Source: Vampirovibrionales bacterium
GTDB taxonomy: Bacteria > Cyanobacteriota > Vampirovibrionia > Vampirovibrionales > JAGQHJ01
Assembly: GCA_025451145.1 (NCBI GenBank)
Contig: JANWKX010000149.1
Location: forward strand, 1-8,611
DNA length: 8,611 nucleotides
Direction: 5' to 3'
The position numbers were made by a program, and so were the translations under genes. This document shows positions 1-6,439 of the stretch, in pieces (within the stretch, counting starts at the first letter, position 1; each line of letters opens with the position of its first letter). The notes beneath the pieces were generated by a model. That model saw nothing but the letters and a program-made list of their open reading frames with translations. It did not search any database and was not told the DNA's origin.

Positions 1-584
1 CCTACTTAACCTTTCTGGAAGAGCTCCTTGAAGGAGAAGCTTTGCCCAGCATTCACGCCCAGCTTCGTTGGCTGGATGTGGGCGCCAAGAATTGGTCTTA
101 TGTCGAAGCCCTTTATGCCTATCTCACCCGCTTCAGTCCGTCATTTCAGCTTCATGGCCTTGAGCTGGATGGCTATCGACGCTATGCCAATTTATACAGC
201 CGAAGAGACTACGCCCAAGCCTATATCCGGGAGCGACCCTTGGCAACTTATGAAGTGGGCGATGTCTTACAGCATCATGGGCAATATGAGGTCATTTCCA
301 GTTTTCTGCCCTTCGTCTTCCAGAAGCCTTGTCTGGCCTGGGGGCTTCCGAAGCGCTTTTTCTGCCCTCAACGCATGGTTGAGCATCTAATCGATTTGCT
401 AGTCCCTGGCGGCGTACTCCTGATTATCAATCAAGGGGCCGAAGAAGCCGAAGCCCAGGCAAAGCTTCTGGAAGCAGTAGCATCAAAAGGAGAACTCAGG
501 ATTCAGCCCAAAGGCGAATTACCTCCCGCCTTTATTCCCTATCAATACCAACGATTTGGCTGGATTTGCCGCAAAAAACAATAA
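1..584 (+). CDS. Class I SAM-dependent methyltransferase-like protein, 5'-truncated by the window edge
   Basis: The reading frame is open from the first complete codon (position 3) to the TAA at 582-584, so the true start lies upstream; the TTG at 42 is only an internal candidate. The visible 193 residues look like a Rossmann-fold methyltransferase. There is a motif I-like strand-loop (WLDVGAKNWSYVEAL), then an acidic strand end (HGLELDGYRRYANLYSRRDY) where the SAM ribose is usually bound. Next come a motif-III-like YEVGDVLQHHGQYEVISSF and a late strand LLVPGGVLLIINQG typical of the post-motif region. Motif I is atypical: the usual G-x-G-x-G is reduced to G-A-K-N, so SAM binding is expected from the fold rather than shown. 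Substrate unknown. No signal peptide or membrane segment is visible. It converges on the atp operon and its stop codon lies inside the terminator stem. Confidence 0.72.
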   Translation, partial: YLTFLEELLEGEALPSIHAQLRWLDVGAKNWSYVEALYAYLTRFSPSFQLHGLELDGYRRYANLYSRRDYAQAYIRERPLATYEVGDVLQHHGQYEVISSFLPFVFQKPCLAWGLPKRFFCPQRMVEHLIDLLVPGGVLLIINQGAEEAEAQAKLLEAVASKGELRIQPKGELPPAFIPYQYQRFGWICRKKQ

Positions 585-614
585 AGGTACCCGCGTCAAC
601 ACTGGGTACCTTTA
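582..614 (-). terminator. Rho-independent terminator of the atp operon
   Basis: A perfect inverted repeat pairs 582-592 with 604-614 (11 bp, core GGTACCC/GGGTACC) around an 11-nt loop. Read on the minus strand it lies 22 nt after the atpG stop codon and is followed by a T-rich run (TTTATTGTTTTTTG), the classical intrinsic-terminator layout. On the plus strand the stem is followed by only TTTAAAAG, so it may also stop the convergent methyltransferase transcript, but less convincingly. The stem includes the methyltransferase stop codon. Confidence 0.85.
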
Positions 615-635
615 AAAGCAATATCTCTAATTGGT

Positions 636-1580
636 TTAGCTTAAGGCTTGCGCCCCACTGACAATCTCCAGGATCTCTTGGGTAATGGCGGCTTGACGAG
701 CCTTGTTATACAGGATGGTCAGTTTACCAATCATATCAGCAGCATTGTTGGAGGCATTGGACATTGCGGTCATCCGTGCAGCCAGCTCACTGGCAGAACC
801 TTCCAACAGGGCAATATAGATTTGGTTACTCAGATACAACGGCACCAAGGTTTCCAGTACATTGGTCGGGTTCGGCTCAAGCAACGTTTCAGAAGTCGTC
901 GGAGATCCCGGTTGCTCAACTTCGTGCACATGGCCGTCTTCCGGCAAAATAATATGCTCAATCTCATCAATCACCCCTTTTAGCGGAAACACCGGTCGAA
1001 GGGTCGGTTTATAAGAAATCATGGAGACAAAGCGAGTGTAAAGGACCTGAATGGCATCAATCTCTCGGCGATGATACGCATCAAACAGGGCGTCAGAAAT
1101 GGTATGAGCATCGTGAAGTGAGGGGGCAGAGGAAATATTGCCCAAGGTTCCCAGAATGTCTGATTGGCCCATACTGGCAAAGGTTCTAATGGCCTTATTG
1201 CCGACCAGGTAATATTTGGGGGTCAGTCCTTCGGCTTCATATCGTTTGCCCAGCAAAAGCGCCTGCTTAATGATGGTTGCATTGTAAGAACCACAAAGTC
1301 CACGGTCTGATGTTAAAACCACAATACCCACGGTTTTAACCGGTCGCTGACGCAGTAAATCCAGATAGCGGAAATCTTCCAGCTCTGAGATCTGATTCTT
1401 CACCGCCTCGTACACATCCCGAAATAAGATACGAAGCTCTTCGGAATACGCGCGACTGGATTTCACTTTATTCTCAGCGCGCTTTACCTTAGCAGCAGCC
1501 ACCATTTTCATGGCCTGGGTAATTTTCTGGGTGCTTTTAACGCTTCGGATCCGTCTTCGGATGTCCTTTAAATTAGGCAT
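636..1580 (-). CDS. atpG: F1Fo ATP synthase gamma subunit
   Basis: This is the central rotor shaft of F1, turning inside the alpha3beta3 ring and coupling it to the c-ring. The 314 residues start with the diagnostic N-terminal helix (MPNLKDIRRRIRSVKSTQKI and TQAMKMVAAAKV). They include the conserved Rossmann-like segment SDRGLCGSYN (about 90-99) and end with the C-terminal helix signature YNKARQAAITQEILEIVSG. Residues about 201-234 carry an insert between the FPL strand and the EPNP motif. From memory it is longer than in E. coli gamma but shorter than the cyanobacterial insert, and it has no cysteines, so it lacks the chloroplast redox switch. The start is ATG with AGAGGACAGGA upstream, 12 nt after the atpA stop. 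It is the last gene of the operon; the cyanobacterial name is atpC. Confidence 0.97.
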   Translation of the reverse strand: MPNLKDIRRRIRSVKSTQKITQAMKMVAAAKVKRAENKVKSSRAYSEELRILFRDVYEAVKNQISELEDFRYLDLLRQRPVKTVGIVVLTSDRGLCGSYNATIIKQALLLGKRYEAEGLTPKYYLVGNKAIRTFASMGQSDILGTLGNISSAPSLHDAHTISDALFDAYHRREIDAIQVLYTRFVSMISYKPTLRPVFPLKGVIDEIEHIILPEDGHVHEVEQPGSPTTSETLLEPNPTNVLETLVPLYLSNQIYIALLEGSASELAARMTAMSNASNNAADMIGKLTILYNKARQAAITQEILEIVSGAQALS

Positions 1581-1592
1581 CGTTCCTGTCCT

Positions 1593-3122
1593 CTAGCGTT
1601 TTTTACCGGTAAAAATATTATCTCTAAACTGAATCAACTCAGCCAGTAAGGCTTTGTTTTCTTCATCAGAAGGTTTTCCGCCTTCGTTCAGCAATTTATC
1701 CAGTTGAGGCATCTTGGTGGGAAAGTATTGGAACCACTCTTGCTTGAATTGGGTCAATTGATACTGCTCCAGCGGATCCAGAACGCCGTTGTTTCCTGCA
1801 TATAGGATCGTGTATTGTTCTGCAACAGACAACGGTAAGTATTGAGGCTGTTTCAAGACTTCTACCAAGCGTTCTCCACGACGCAACTGATCTTGGGTGG
1901 ATTTATCCAAGTCACTGGCAAACTGAGAGAAGGCTTCCAATTCACGAAACTGGGCCAAATCAAGCCTTAACTTACCGGCAACTGCCTTAATCCCTTTGGT
2001 TTGAGCCGCACCACCAACCCGAGACACCGAAAGACCGGCGTTAATGGCAGGGCGGATACCGGCGTTAAACAAATCACTTTCCAAGAAGATCTGACCATCG
2101 GTGATACTGATGACGTTGGTGGGAATGTACGCACTCACGTCACCGGCTTGGGTTTCAATAATGGGCAACGCGGTGAGGCTACCGGCACCAAGGGCATCAC
2201 TCAGCTTGGCGGCCCGTTCCAATAAACGGGAGTGAAGATAGAAAACGTCTCCAGGATAGGCTTCACGGCCTGGTGGTCTTCTCAGCAACAAGCTCATGGC
2301 ACGATATGCCCAGGCATGCTTGGTTAAGTCATCATAAATCACCAAAACATGTTTGCCTTGTTGCATAAACGCTTCACCAATGGTAACTGCAGCAAAGGGA
2401 GCCAAGAACTGGACCGGGGCAGGATCAACGGCGCTTGCCATCACCACGATACTGTACTCCATCGCCCCTTTATCTTCTAGCACTTTGATAATCTGAGCCA
2501 CAGAACTGGTCTTTTGCCCAATGGCGCAGTAGATACAAATAACATCTTTGCCTTTTTGGTTCAAAATCGTATCAATGGCAATGGCGGTCTTTCCGGTTTG
2601 ACGGTCCCCGATAATCAGCTCCCGCTGGCCTCGACCAATAGGGGTCATCGCATCAATGGCGGTAATCCCGGTCAACAAAGGCTCATGAACTGATTTTCGC
2701 TGAACAATCCCCGGGGCTTTCACTTCAACGGAGCGAAACGTTTTACTATCGATAGGGCCTTTACCATCCAAGGGTAACCCGAGGGAGTTCACAACTCGAC
2801 CGACCAATTCTTCGCCGACAGGAACCGAGGCAATCCGGCCTGTGGTTTTAACCAATTGACCTTCCTGGATATTGACGTATTCACCCAGGATAACGACACC
2901 TACGTTATCTTCTTCCAGGTTCAACACCATCCCCATGGTATTGTGGCCATCTTCAAACTGAATCAACTCACCCGCCATGGCGTTCCTGAGGCCATAAATA
3001 CGGGCAATCCCGTCACCAACCTCCATTACGGTACCGACATCGCTAATTGAGGTTGCGGCTTCGTATTGGGTTAGCTTGCTTTTTATTACAGAGCTGATCT
3101 CTTCAGCATGAAGTGTACTCAT
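1593..3122 (-). CDS. atpA: F1Fo ATP synthase alpha subunit
   Basis: This is the non-catalytic nucleotide-binding subunit of the F1 hexamer. It is full length at 509 residues (E. coli 513). Visible motifs are the N-terminal beta-barrel (about 25-95), Walker A GDRQTGKT (172-179), the Walker B end VIYDDL (261-266), and the RRPPGREAYPGDVFYLHSRL block (281-300). The arginine finger lies in SVSRVGGAAQTK (R368) and reaches the catalytic site on beta. A C-terminal helical domain follows. Just after Walker B the sequence reads TKHAWAYRAM where many alphas have SKQAxAYRQM; this is a mild deviation and not in a catalytic residue. The start is ATG, 4 nt after the atpH stop, with a ribosome site AGGATAAGG overlapping the end of atpH, which suggests translational coupling. 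No beta subunit gene follows in this operon. Confidence 0.98.
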   Translation of the reverse strand: MSTLHAEEISSVIKSKLTQYEAATSISDVGTVMEVGDGIARIYGLRNAMAGELIQFEDGHNTMGMVLNLEEDNVGVVILGEYVNIQEGQLVKTTGRIASVPVGEELVGRVVNSLGLPLDGKGPIDSKTFRSVEVKAPGIVQRKSVHEPLLTGITAIDAMTPIGRGQRELIIGDRQTGKTAIAIDTILNQKGKDVICIYCAIGQKTSSVAQIIKVLEDKGAMEYSIVVMASAVDPAPVQFLAPFAAVTIGEAFMQQGKHVLVIYDDLTKHAWAYRAMSLLLRRPPGREAYPGDVFYLHSRLLERAAKLSDALGAGSLTALPIIETQAGDVSAYIPTNVISITDGQIFLESDLFNAGIRPAINAGLSVSRVGGAAQTKGIKAVAGKLRLDLAQFRELEAFSQFASDLDKSTQDQLRRGERLVEVLKQPQYLPLSVAEQYTILYAGNNGVLDPLEQYQLTQFKQEWFQYFPTKMPQLDKLLNEGGKPSDEENKALLAELIQFRDNIFTGKKR

Positions 3123-3126
3123 TGCC

Positions 3127-3672
3127 TTATCCTACCTGTCTTCTTAACATCTCAAGTTTGCTATGGTAACTACCATCAATAATTTTGTCACCGATTTTCA
3201 CAATCGCCCCAGCCAGAATGGTGGAATCGACCGTGGTTTCCAACTCAACCTGCTGATAGCCAAACAGTTGCTCCAAAGTGGTTCGGACTTTTTTCTCCAG
3301 GGTCGCCGTAATGGGCACCGGAACGATAAACTGGGCTTTGGCAATCCCCTCTCTCTGATTCAGAAGCTCAAGGCTGACGTCCAACACCTCGGATAAAATA
3401 TCCAGGCGCTCATTTTCAACCAATAAGGAAAGCAGGTTTCCAACCAGCGGGGAGACCCCTTTCTTCAAGTGTTTTTCAACCAAGTCTTGCTTCTCTGAAA
3501 GGGGAATCGCAGGATTATCAAAAAAACGGCGAAATTCAGGCAATTCCTGATAAATTTGCCGCAGGGAGGTCAAGCTTACCCGAAGCTCACTGAGTGTGTT
3601 TTCCTCCTGAGCCGCATCTAAAAGGGCTTTGGCATAGCGCAAGGCAATTTTACGGGCTTCAAGCTGTTCCAT
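3127..3672 (-). CDS. atpH: F1Fo ATP synthase delta subunit
   Basis: This is the peripheral-stalk cap that joins the top of F1 (alpha N-termini) to the b/b' stator; it is homologous to mitochondrial OSCP. The 181 residues match the usual family length. The N-terminal six-helix domain starts with IALRYAKALLDAAQE. The C-terminal signature is AGAIVKIGDKIIDGSYHSK (about 154-172), which includes the family's conserved glycines and D-x-S. There is no membrane segment. The ATG overlaps the atpF stop by one base (TAATG) and is preceded by AAGGAG 11 nt upstream, so reinitiation or coupled translation is likely. The cyanobacterial name is atpD. Confidence 0.96.
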   Translation of the reverse strand: MEQLEARKIALRYAKALLDAAQEENTLSELRVSLTSLRQIYQELPEFRRFFDNPAIPLSEKQDLVEKHLKKGVSPLVGNLLSLLVENERLDILSEVLDVSLELLNQREGIAKAQFIVPVPITATLEKKVRTTLEQLFGYQQVELETTVDSTILAGAIVKIGDKIIDGSYHSKLEMLRRQVG

Positions 3673-4235
3673 TAATCCTGTAACTCCTTCTGGTAGAGGT
3701 CTGGCATCGAGGCCACAAAATCTTCAACGGAGCGAACCTTATCTTTATCACTGAGGGTGCTTTCCAAAAGCTGGCGAGCCCCATGAATCGCTTCAACCAT
3801 CAAGCGCTGCTCAAGTTCACGCGATGCGGTTTTTTGCTCCATGGCCAGTCGCTTACGCCCACTATCCAGGATCTTCTGGGCATCCTCTTCCGCATTTCGA
3901 AGAATGGTTTGAGCCACCATTTCTGCCGTTTGGGACGCATCCTTGATAATCGCCTCAACTTCTGTTTTAAGATTAGCCGTTCGTTGTTCAATCTCCCGAA
4001 GTTCCTTAAGGGCCGCTTCACGTTTCGACTCGGCATCTTGCAAAGACTTCATAATTTGGGATTGGCGCTGGTCCAACAAGGCACTGAGTTTAAAGCGCTT
4101 AAAGACCCAAATTAAAAAGACGGCTGCAATGAGAATGTTCAGCACGTTAGACTGAACCACACTCTCCCAAAAGCTTTGTGCTTCAACCGGTTGGGCTTGA
4201 AGAAAATAAATGATGGGATAAATCGAATGGCTCAC
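3672..4235 (-). CDS. atpF: F1Fo ATP synthase subunit b
   Basis: This is one of the two peripheral-stalk subunits, anchored in the membrane next to subunit a. Its 187 residues have a single N-terminal membrane helix (about 29-46, NVLNILIAAVFLIWVFKRF). A long charged, Ala/Glu/Gln/Arg-rich coiled coil (about 52-150) follows, then a C-terminal part that docks on delta. The start is GTG at 4233-4235; no ATG is available before the membrane helix, and AGGAG lies 12 nt upstream, which is rather long spacing. It differs from the preceding gene, which also encodes a b-type subunit, so the stator is a b/b' heterodimer as in cyanobacteria and chloroplasts rather than the b2 homodimer of E. coli. Confidence 0.95.
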   Translation of the reverse strand: MSHSIYPIIYFLQAQPVEAQSFWESVVQSNVLNILIAAVFLIWVFKRFKLSALLDQRQSQIMKSLQDAESKREAALKELREIEQRTANLKTEVEAIIKDASQTAEMVAQTILRNAEEDAQKILDSGRKRLAMEQKTASRELEQRLMVEAIHGARQLLESTLSDKDKVRSVEDFVASMPDLYQKELQD

Positions 4236-4277
4236 AGATGAAAGGGTCTCCTGGTTAAGATTGAATGGGAGGGATGA

Positions 4278-4724
4278 CTAGTGGGTAGGACCAGCGATTT
4301 GGCACTGATCGACCGTCAATTTATCAATGATGGTTTTGACAAAGGCTTCCCGTTGAGGTTGCAAGGACTCATAAATCCGATCTTTCGCTTCGGCTAGACC
4401 GGCAAGATTGGATTCGATCTCTTGAAGAACGCTCTCTCTTGCTTTGGAAACCTTACTAGAAGCAGCATGCTTTGCCTGCTCCCGCTTCTCCTGAATGATC
4501 AACTGAGCTTGCTTACGAGCTTCCTGCAACTGAGCGTCATACTCTTCGGACAGAGTTGACATCTTGCCCGTTGCCTCGTTTGCGGCCTGGTTTCCAGAGT
4601 GAATCACATTTTCGCGTTCAGTTTTGATCTTCAAAATGGGGCTGAAATAAATGGCATTCATGGCCATCATGAACACAAAAAAGCTCACAAAAATTATGAT
4701 AAAGGTTCCATCAACAGAAAACAT
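4278..4724 (-). CDS. atpF': F1Fo ATP synthase subunit b' (second b-type subunit)
   Basis: This is the partner of subunit b in the peripheral stalk. Its 148 residues begin MFSVDGTFIIIFVSFFVFMM, with one membrane helix at about 7-26. The Pro after it (YFSPIL) matches the b' family pattern of an N-terminal FDGT-like start, a helix, then F-x-P. The remainder is a hydrophilic coiled coil rich in Glu, Gln, Lys and Ala. It sits between atpE and atpF, the cyanobacterial c-b'-b order (named atpG there). The ATG is 46 nt after the atpE stop, and only a weak ribosome site (TGATGG) is visible. A separate 42-nt gap divides it from atpF. Confidence 0.93.
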   Translation of the reverse strand: MFSVDGTFIIIFVSFFVFMMAMNAIYFSPILKIKTERENVIHSGNQAANEATGKMSTLSEEYDAQLQEARKQAQLIIQEKREQAKHAASSKVSKARESVLQEIESNLAGLAEAKDRIYESLQPQREAFVKTIIDKLTVDQCQIAGPTH

Positions 4725-4770
4725 TGCACTTAACCATCATTGACTGACAACGTTTAGAATTTAGCCAAAC

Positions 4771-5004
4771 CTAGTAGGTTTTGCTAAAGAGCATGTAGAA
4801 GGAAACGAATCCAAAGAGACCGAGAAGCTCAACAACACCCAGTGTAATAAAGTAGTATGCGGTCAAACGGCCTTGGACTTCAGGTTGACGGGCAATACTA
4901 TTAAAGTATGCAGCAGTCATCATACAAATTCCAATCCCAGGGCCAATAGCGGCAAGACCAACTGCCAAAGGGCCTGCTAAAAATGCTGCTGATTGCGGGT
5001 TCAT
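4771..5004 (-). CDS. atpE: F1Fo ATP synthase subunit c (proteolipid ring)
   Basis: This two-helix hairpin forms the proton-driven rotor ring. It has 77 residues. Helix 1 holds LAVGLAAIGPGIG (13-25), the cytoplasmic loop is ARQPE (38-42) with the conserved R-Q-P, and helix 2 carries the essential carboxylate Glu59 in TLGVVELLGLFGF. Ile26 stands where Na+-binding c subunits have Gln, and Leu60 follows the Glu instead of Ser/Thr, so proton use is inferred. Residues 26-35 (ICMMTAAYFN) are unusually bulky for a helix that normally packs through Gly/Ala. The start is ATG with a strong ribosome site, AAGGAGAG, 9 nt upstream, which fits the need for many c copies per complex. Confidence 0.96.
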   Translation of the reverse strand: MNPQSAAFLAGPLAVGLAAIGPGIGICMMTAAYFNSIARQPEVQGRLTAYYFITLGVVELLGLFGFVSFYMLFSKTY

Positions 5005-5013
5005 ATTCGTTAT

Positions 5014-5021
5014 CTCTCCTT
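5014..5021 (-). promoter_or_regulatory. Strong Shine-Dalgarno site of atpE
   Basis: On the minus strand AAGGAGAG lies 9 nt before the atpE ATG. It has the best combination of length, spacing and ATG start in the operon. By comparison atpF' has only a weak site, and atpB, atpI and atpF start with GTG and have weak or long-spaced sites. This agrees with the high stoichiometry of subunit c. Confidence 0.7.
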
Positions 5022-5055
5022 ATTTAACTAAATCAACTCACAGGGTGATAGGGCA

Positions 5056-5769
5056 TTAATGTTCATCTGCGGACAGCAGGGAAATATAAACGGAACTAAG
5101 CATTGCAAAGATATAGGCCTGAATAATGGCAACAAACAGCTCCAGGAAAATCACGCCCACCGGAAGCACATAGGGCATAATGCCAAGGGCAACGCCAGAG
5201 AGGATCTCGCCAACCAGGATATTGGCATAAAGTCGGAGCATCAAAGAAAATGGACGGGTAATATCTTCAATCAGGTTAATGGGCAAAAATAAGGGATGCG
5301 GGTGTAGGTAATGCAGGAAGTATTTGATGCCTTTGGCTTTAATGCCAAAGAAAAAGTACATCACCAAGGTCAAAACCCCTAAGGCGCAGGTCGTATTAAA
5401 ATCACCGGTCGGTGCCACCAACTCCCCATGATAATGGGTGAGGATCTGGATAAATCTGAGGGGCATTTGCCCCAAGAGATTAGCCGTCATAATAAAGATA
5501 AAAAGGGAGCCAATATAGAACAAAAATTGATCACCCCGACGACCAGCGGTTGTATCGGTGATACTTCTGCAAAAATCGAACAAAGACTCGCCAAAGACTT
5601 GAAACTTGCCCGGATAAACCTTTAACGTCTGGCGAATAAACAAGGCAATCACCAAAATCAAGGCCATCGTGAACCAGGCCATGAGGATGGTATCCATATT
5701 GACATGATTAAAAGGCGCAGGAACGCCGCTTAGGTCTACTATCCAATGATGTACAGCTTCACTTGCCAC
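5056..5769 (-). CDS. atpB: F1Fo ATP synthase subunit a
   Basis: This is the membrane stator subunit that forms the two proton half-channels against the c-ring. It is a 237-residue, multi-helix hydrophobic protein. The essential arginine is Arg179 in SLMLRLYANILVGE (equivalent to E. coli Arg210). The last helix signature, ELFVAIIQAYIFAMLSSVYI, includes Glu210 and Gln217. N-terminal residues 1-27 are short and carry VHHWIVDL before the first membrane helix. The start is GTG at 5767-5769; the first in-frame ATG would be residue 25, too late. The start overlaps the end of atpI by 11 nt, implying translational coupling. A 51-nt gap separates it from atpE. Confidence 0.96.
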   Translation of the reverse strand: MASEAVHHWIVDLSGVPAPFNHVNMDTILMAWFTMALILVIALFIRQTLKVYPGKFQVFGESLFDFCRSITDTTAGRRGDQFLFYIGSLFIFIMTANLLGQMPLRFIQILTHYHGELVAPTGDFNTTCALGVLTLVMYFFFGIKAKGIKYFLHYLHPHPLFLPINLIEDITRPFSLMLRLYANILVGEILSGVALGIMPYVLPVGVIFLELFVAIIQAYIFAMLSSVYISLLSADEH

Positions 5770-6142
5770 TGTTAAACTTAATTCCTATGCTATACCGAAC
5801 AAACTCCAGGACTAGGACTAATTTGTAACTTAAAAATCCGCAAAAGACAACACATGTTTCTAATAGCTTAAACTCTCCCAGCATGACGATGAGAAAACTC
5901 ACAGTTGACATTCTGACAATGGAAAGACCAATGGCCAAACGCCGTTCAGGGAATTCAGTCGAAAAGAAAAGGCTGAATAGATAGCCTAAGCCTAAAATGG
6001 CGCCCATCACATAGCGTGGCAGAAAGGCTGGATGCATCATCCAAAGCGCGATGACAGCGATAATGTCAAGGATGATCAGGTGTTTAATCAGGCGCCCTTT
6101 AAGGGCCTTATAATCCACGATATTTTCAGGAATATAAAACAC
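5759..6142 (-). CDS. atpI: ATP synthase accessory membrane protein AtpI
   Basis: This small membrane protein (127 residues) sits directly upstream of atpB, the standard position of AtpI/Atp1. Four membrane helices are visible at about 20-37, 43-60, 70-88 and 91-112. It has the family-like pattern R-M-S in helix 3 and GFLSYKLVLVLEFVRY in helix 4. Known family roles are assistance in c-ring assembly in some bacteria and cation transport with AtpZ in alkaliphilic Bacillus; which applies here cannot be read from sequence. The start is GTG, sharing one base with the atpZ stop (TAGTG), and its end overlaps atpB. The family is poorly conserved, so identification rests on topology plus position. Confidence 0.82.
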   Translation of the reverse strand: MFYIPENIVDYKALKGRLIKHLIILDIIAVIALWMMHPAFLPRYVMGAILGLGYLFSLFFSTEFPERRLAIGLSIVRMSTVSFLIVMLGEFKLLETCVVFCGFLSYKLVLVLEFVRYSIGIKFNSGK

Positions 6143-6351
6143 TACTGTTCATCATCCTTTTTCTTAGAGGCATCCTGTTTACGCTCTTGTATTAAAGTCG
6201 TTCGCTTATAAATCACCCCAATTCCCAAAGTCATGCCGATAATGACACCCAGGAGGGTAAACAAAGGACCTTTCCCTGTCTTGGTATCCAGCCAATGCCC
6301 TGCATACAGCCCAAGCAACACGGCAATAAGAAGCTCAATGGCATAATCCAT
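6142..6351 (-). CDS. atpZ: AtpZ-like F1Fo ATPase accessory subunit
   Basis: This is a 69-residue protein with two membrane helices (about 4-18 and 28-47) joined by a short loop containing GHWLDTKTGKGPLF. It ends in a charged, Lys/Asp-rich tail (QERKQDASKKKDDEQ). The G-x-x-L-D ... P-x-F ... G pattern matches the AtpZ / 'ATPase_gene1' family found at the head of many atp operons. I chose the ATG at 6349-6351 because GGAGGT lies upstream (14 nt, rather far) and the hydrophobic domain starts here as in the family. The frame stays open to a TTG at 6447, but that start would overlap yajQ and add an atypical hydrophobic leader. First gene of the atp operon; its stop shares a base with the atpI start. 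Confidence 0.78.
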   Translation of the reverse strand: MDYAIELLIAVLLGLYAGHWLDTKTGKGPLFTLLGVIIGMTLGIGVIYKRTTLIQERKQDASKKKDDEQ

Positions 6352-6439
6352 TTTTTCCCAAAAAGACCTCCGCACTTGGGGACACGCTATGGATATGGTA
6401 GATAAAATAAAGTAAAAGGTCACGAGGAGAATTGAACTG
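6352..6439. promoter_or_regulatory. Divergent promoter region between the atp operon and yajQ
   Basis: This 88-bp AT-rich spacer must hold the promoters of both transcription units unless they lie in coding sequence. For yajQ, TTGGGG (6376-6381), a 17-bp spacer and TAGATA (6399-6404) with an extended TGG (6396-6398) form a candidate. For atp, on the minus strand, GTGACC (6418-6423), a 17-bp spacer and TACCAT (6395-6400) form another. The two candidate cores interlock and their -10 boxes share two bases. These are partial matches read by eye. The yajQ ribosome site GAGGAGA is at 6424-6430. Confidence 0.5.

Noticed and set aside
648..983. Plus-strand ORF of 111 codons inside atpG
   Set aside because: It lies antisense to a clearly conserved gene, has no ribosome site or recognisable protein features, and is explained as a shadow frame.
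3783..4115. Plus-strand ORF of 110 codons inside atpF
   Set aside because: Antisense to the b subunit coiled coil; the basic, Phe/Leu-rich translation is what the complement of such a repeat-like gene gives.
4771..5004. Na+-coupled ATP synthase
   Set aside because: The c subunit lacks the Gln in helix 1 and the Ser/Thr after Glu59 that form the sodium site in known Na+ rings.
5005..5055. Small inverted repeat ATTTA-GT-TAAAT between atpB and atpE
   Set aside because: Five A/T pairs with a two-base loop are too weak for a meaningful RNA hairpin; an AT-rich leader before the ribosome site is a sufficient explanation.
636..6351. N-ATPase (atpDCQRBEFAG-type) operon, suggested by the AtpZ/AtpQ-like gene at the head
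   Set aside because: That type begins with beta and epsilon, lacks delta and has a single b; here delta and b/b' are present and beta/epsilon are absent.
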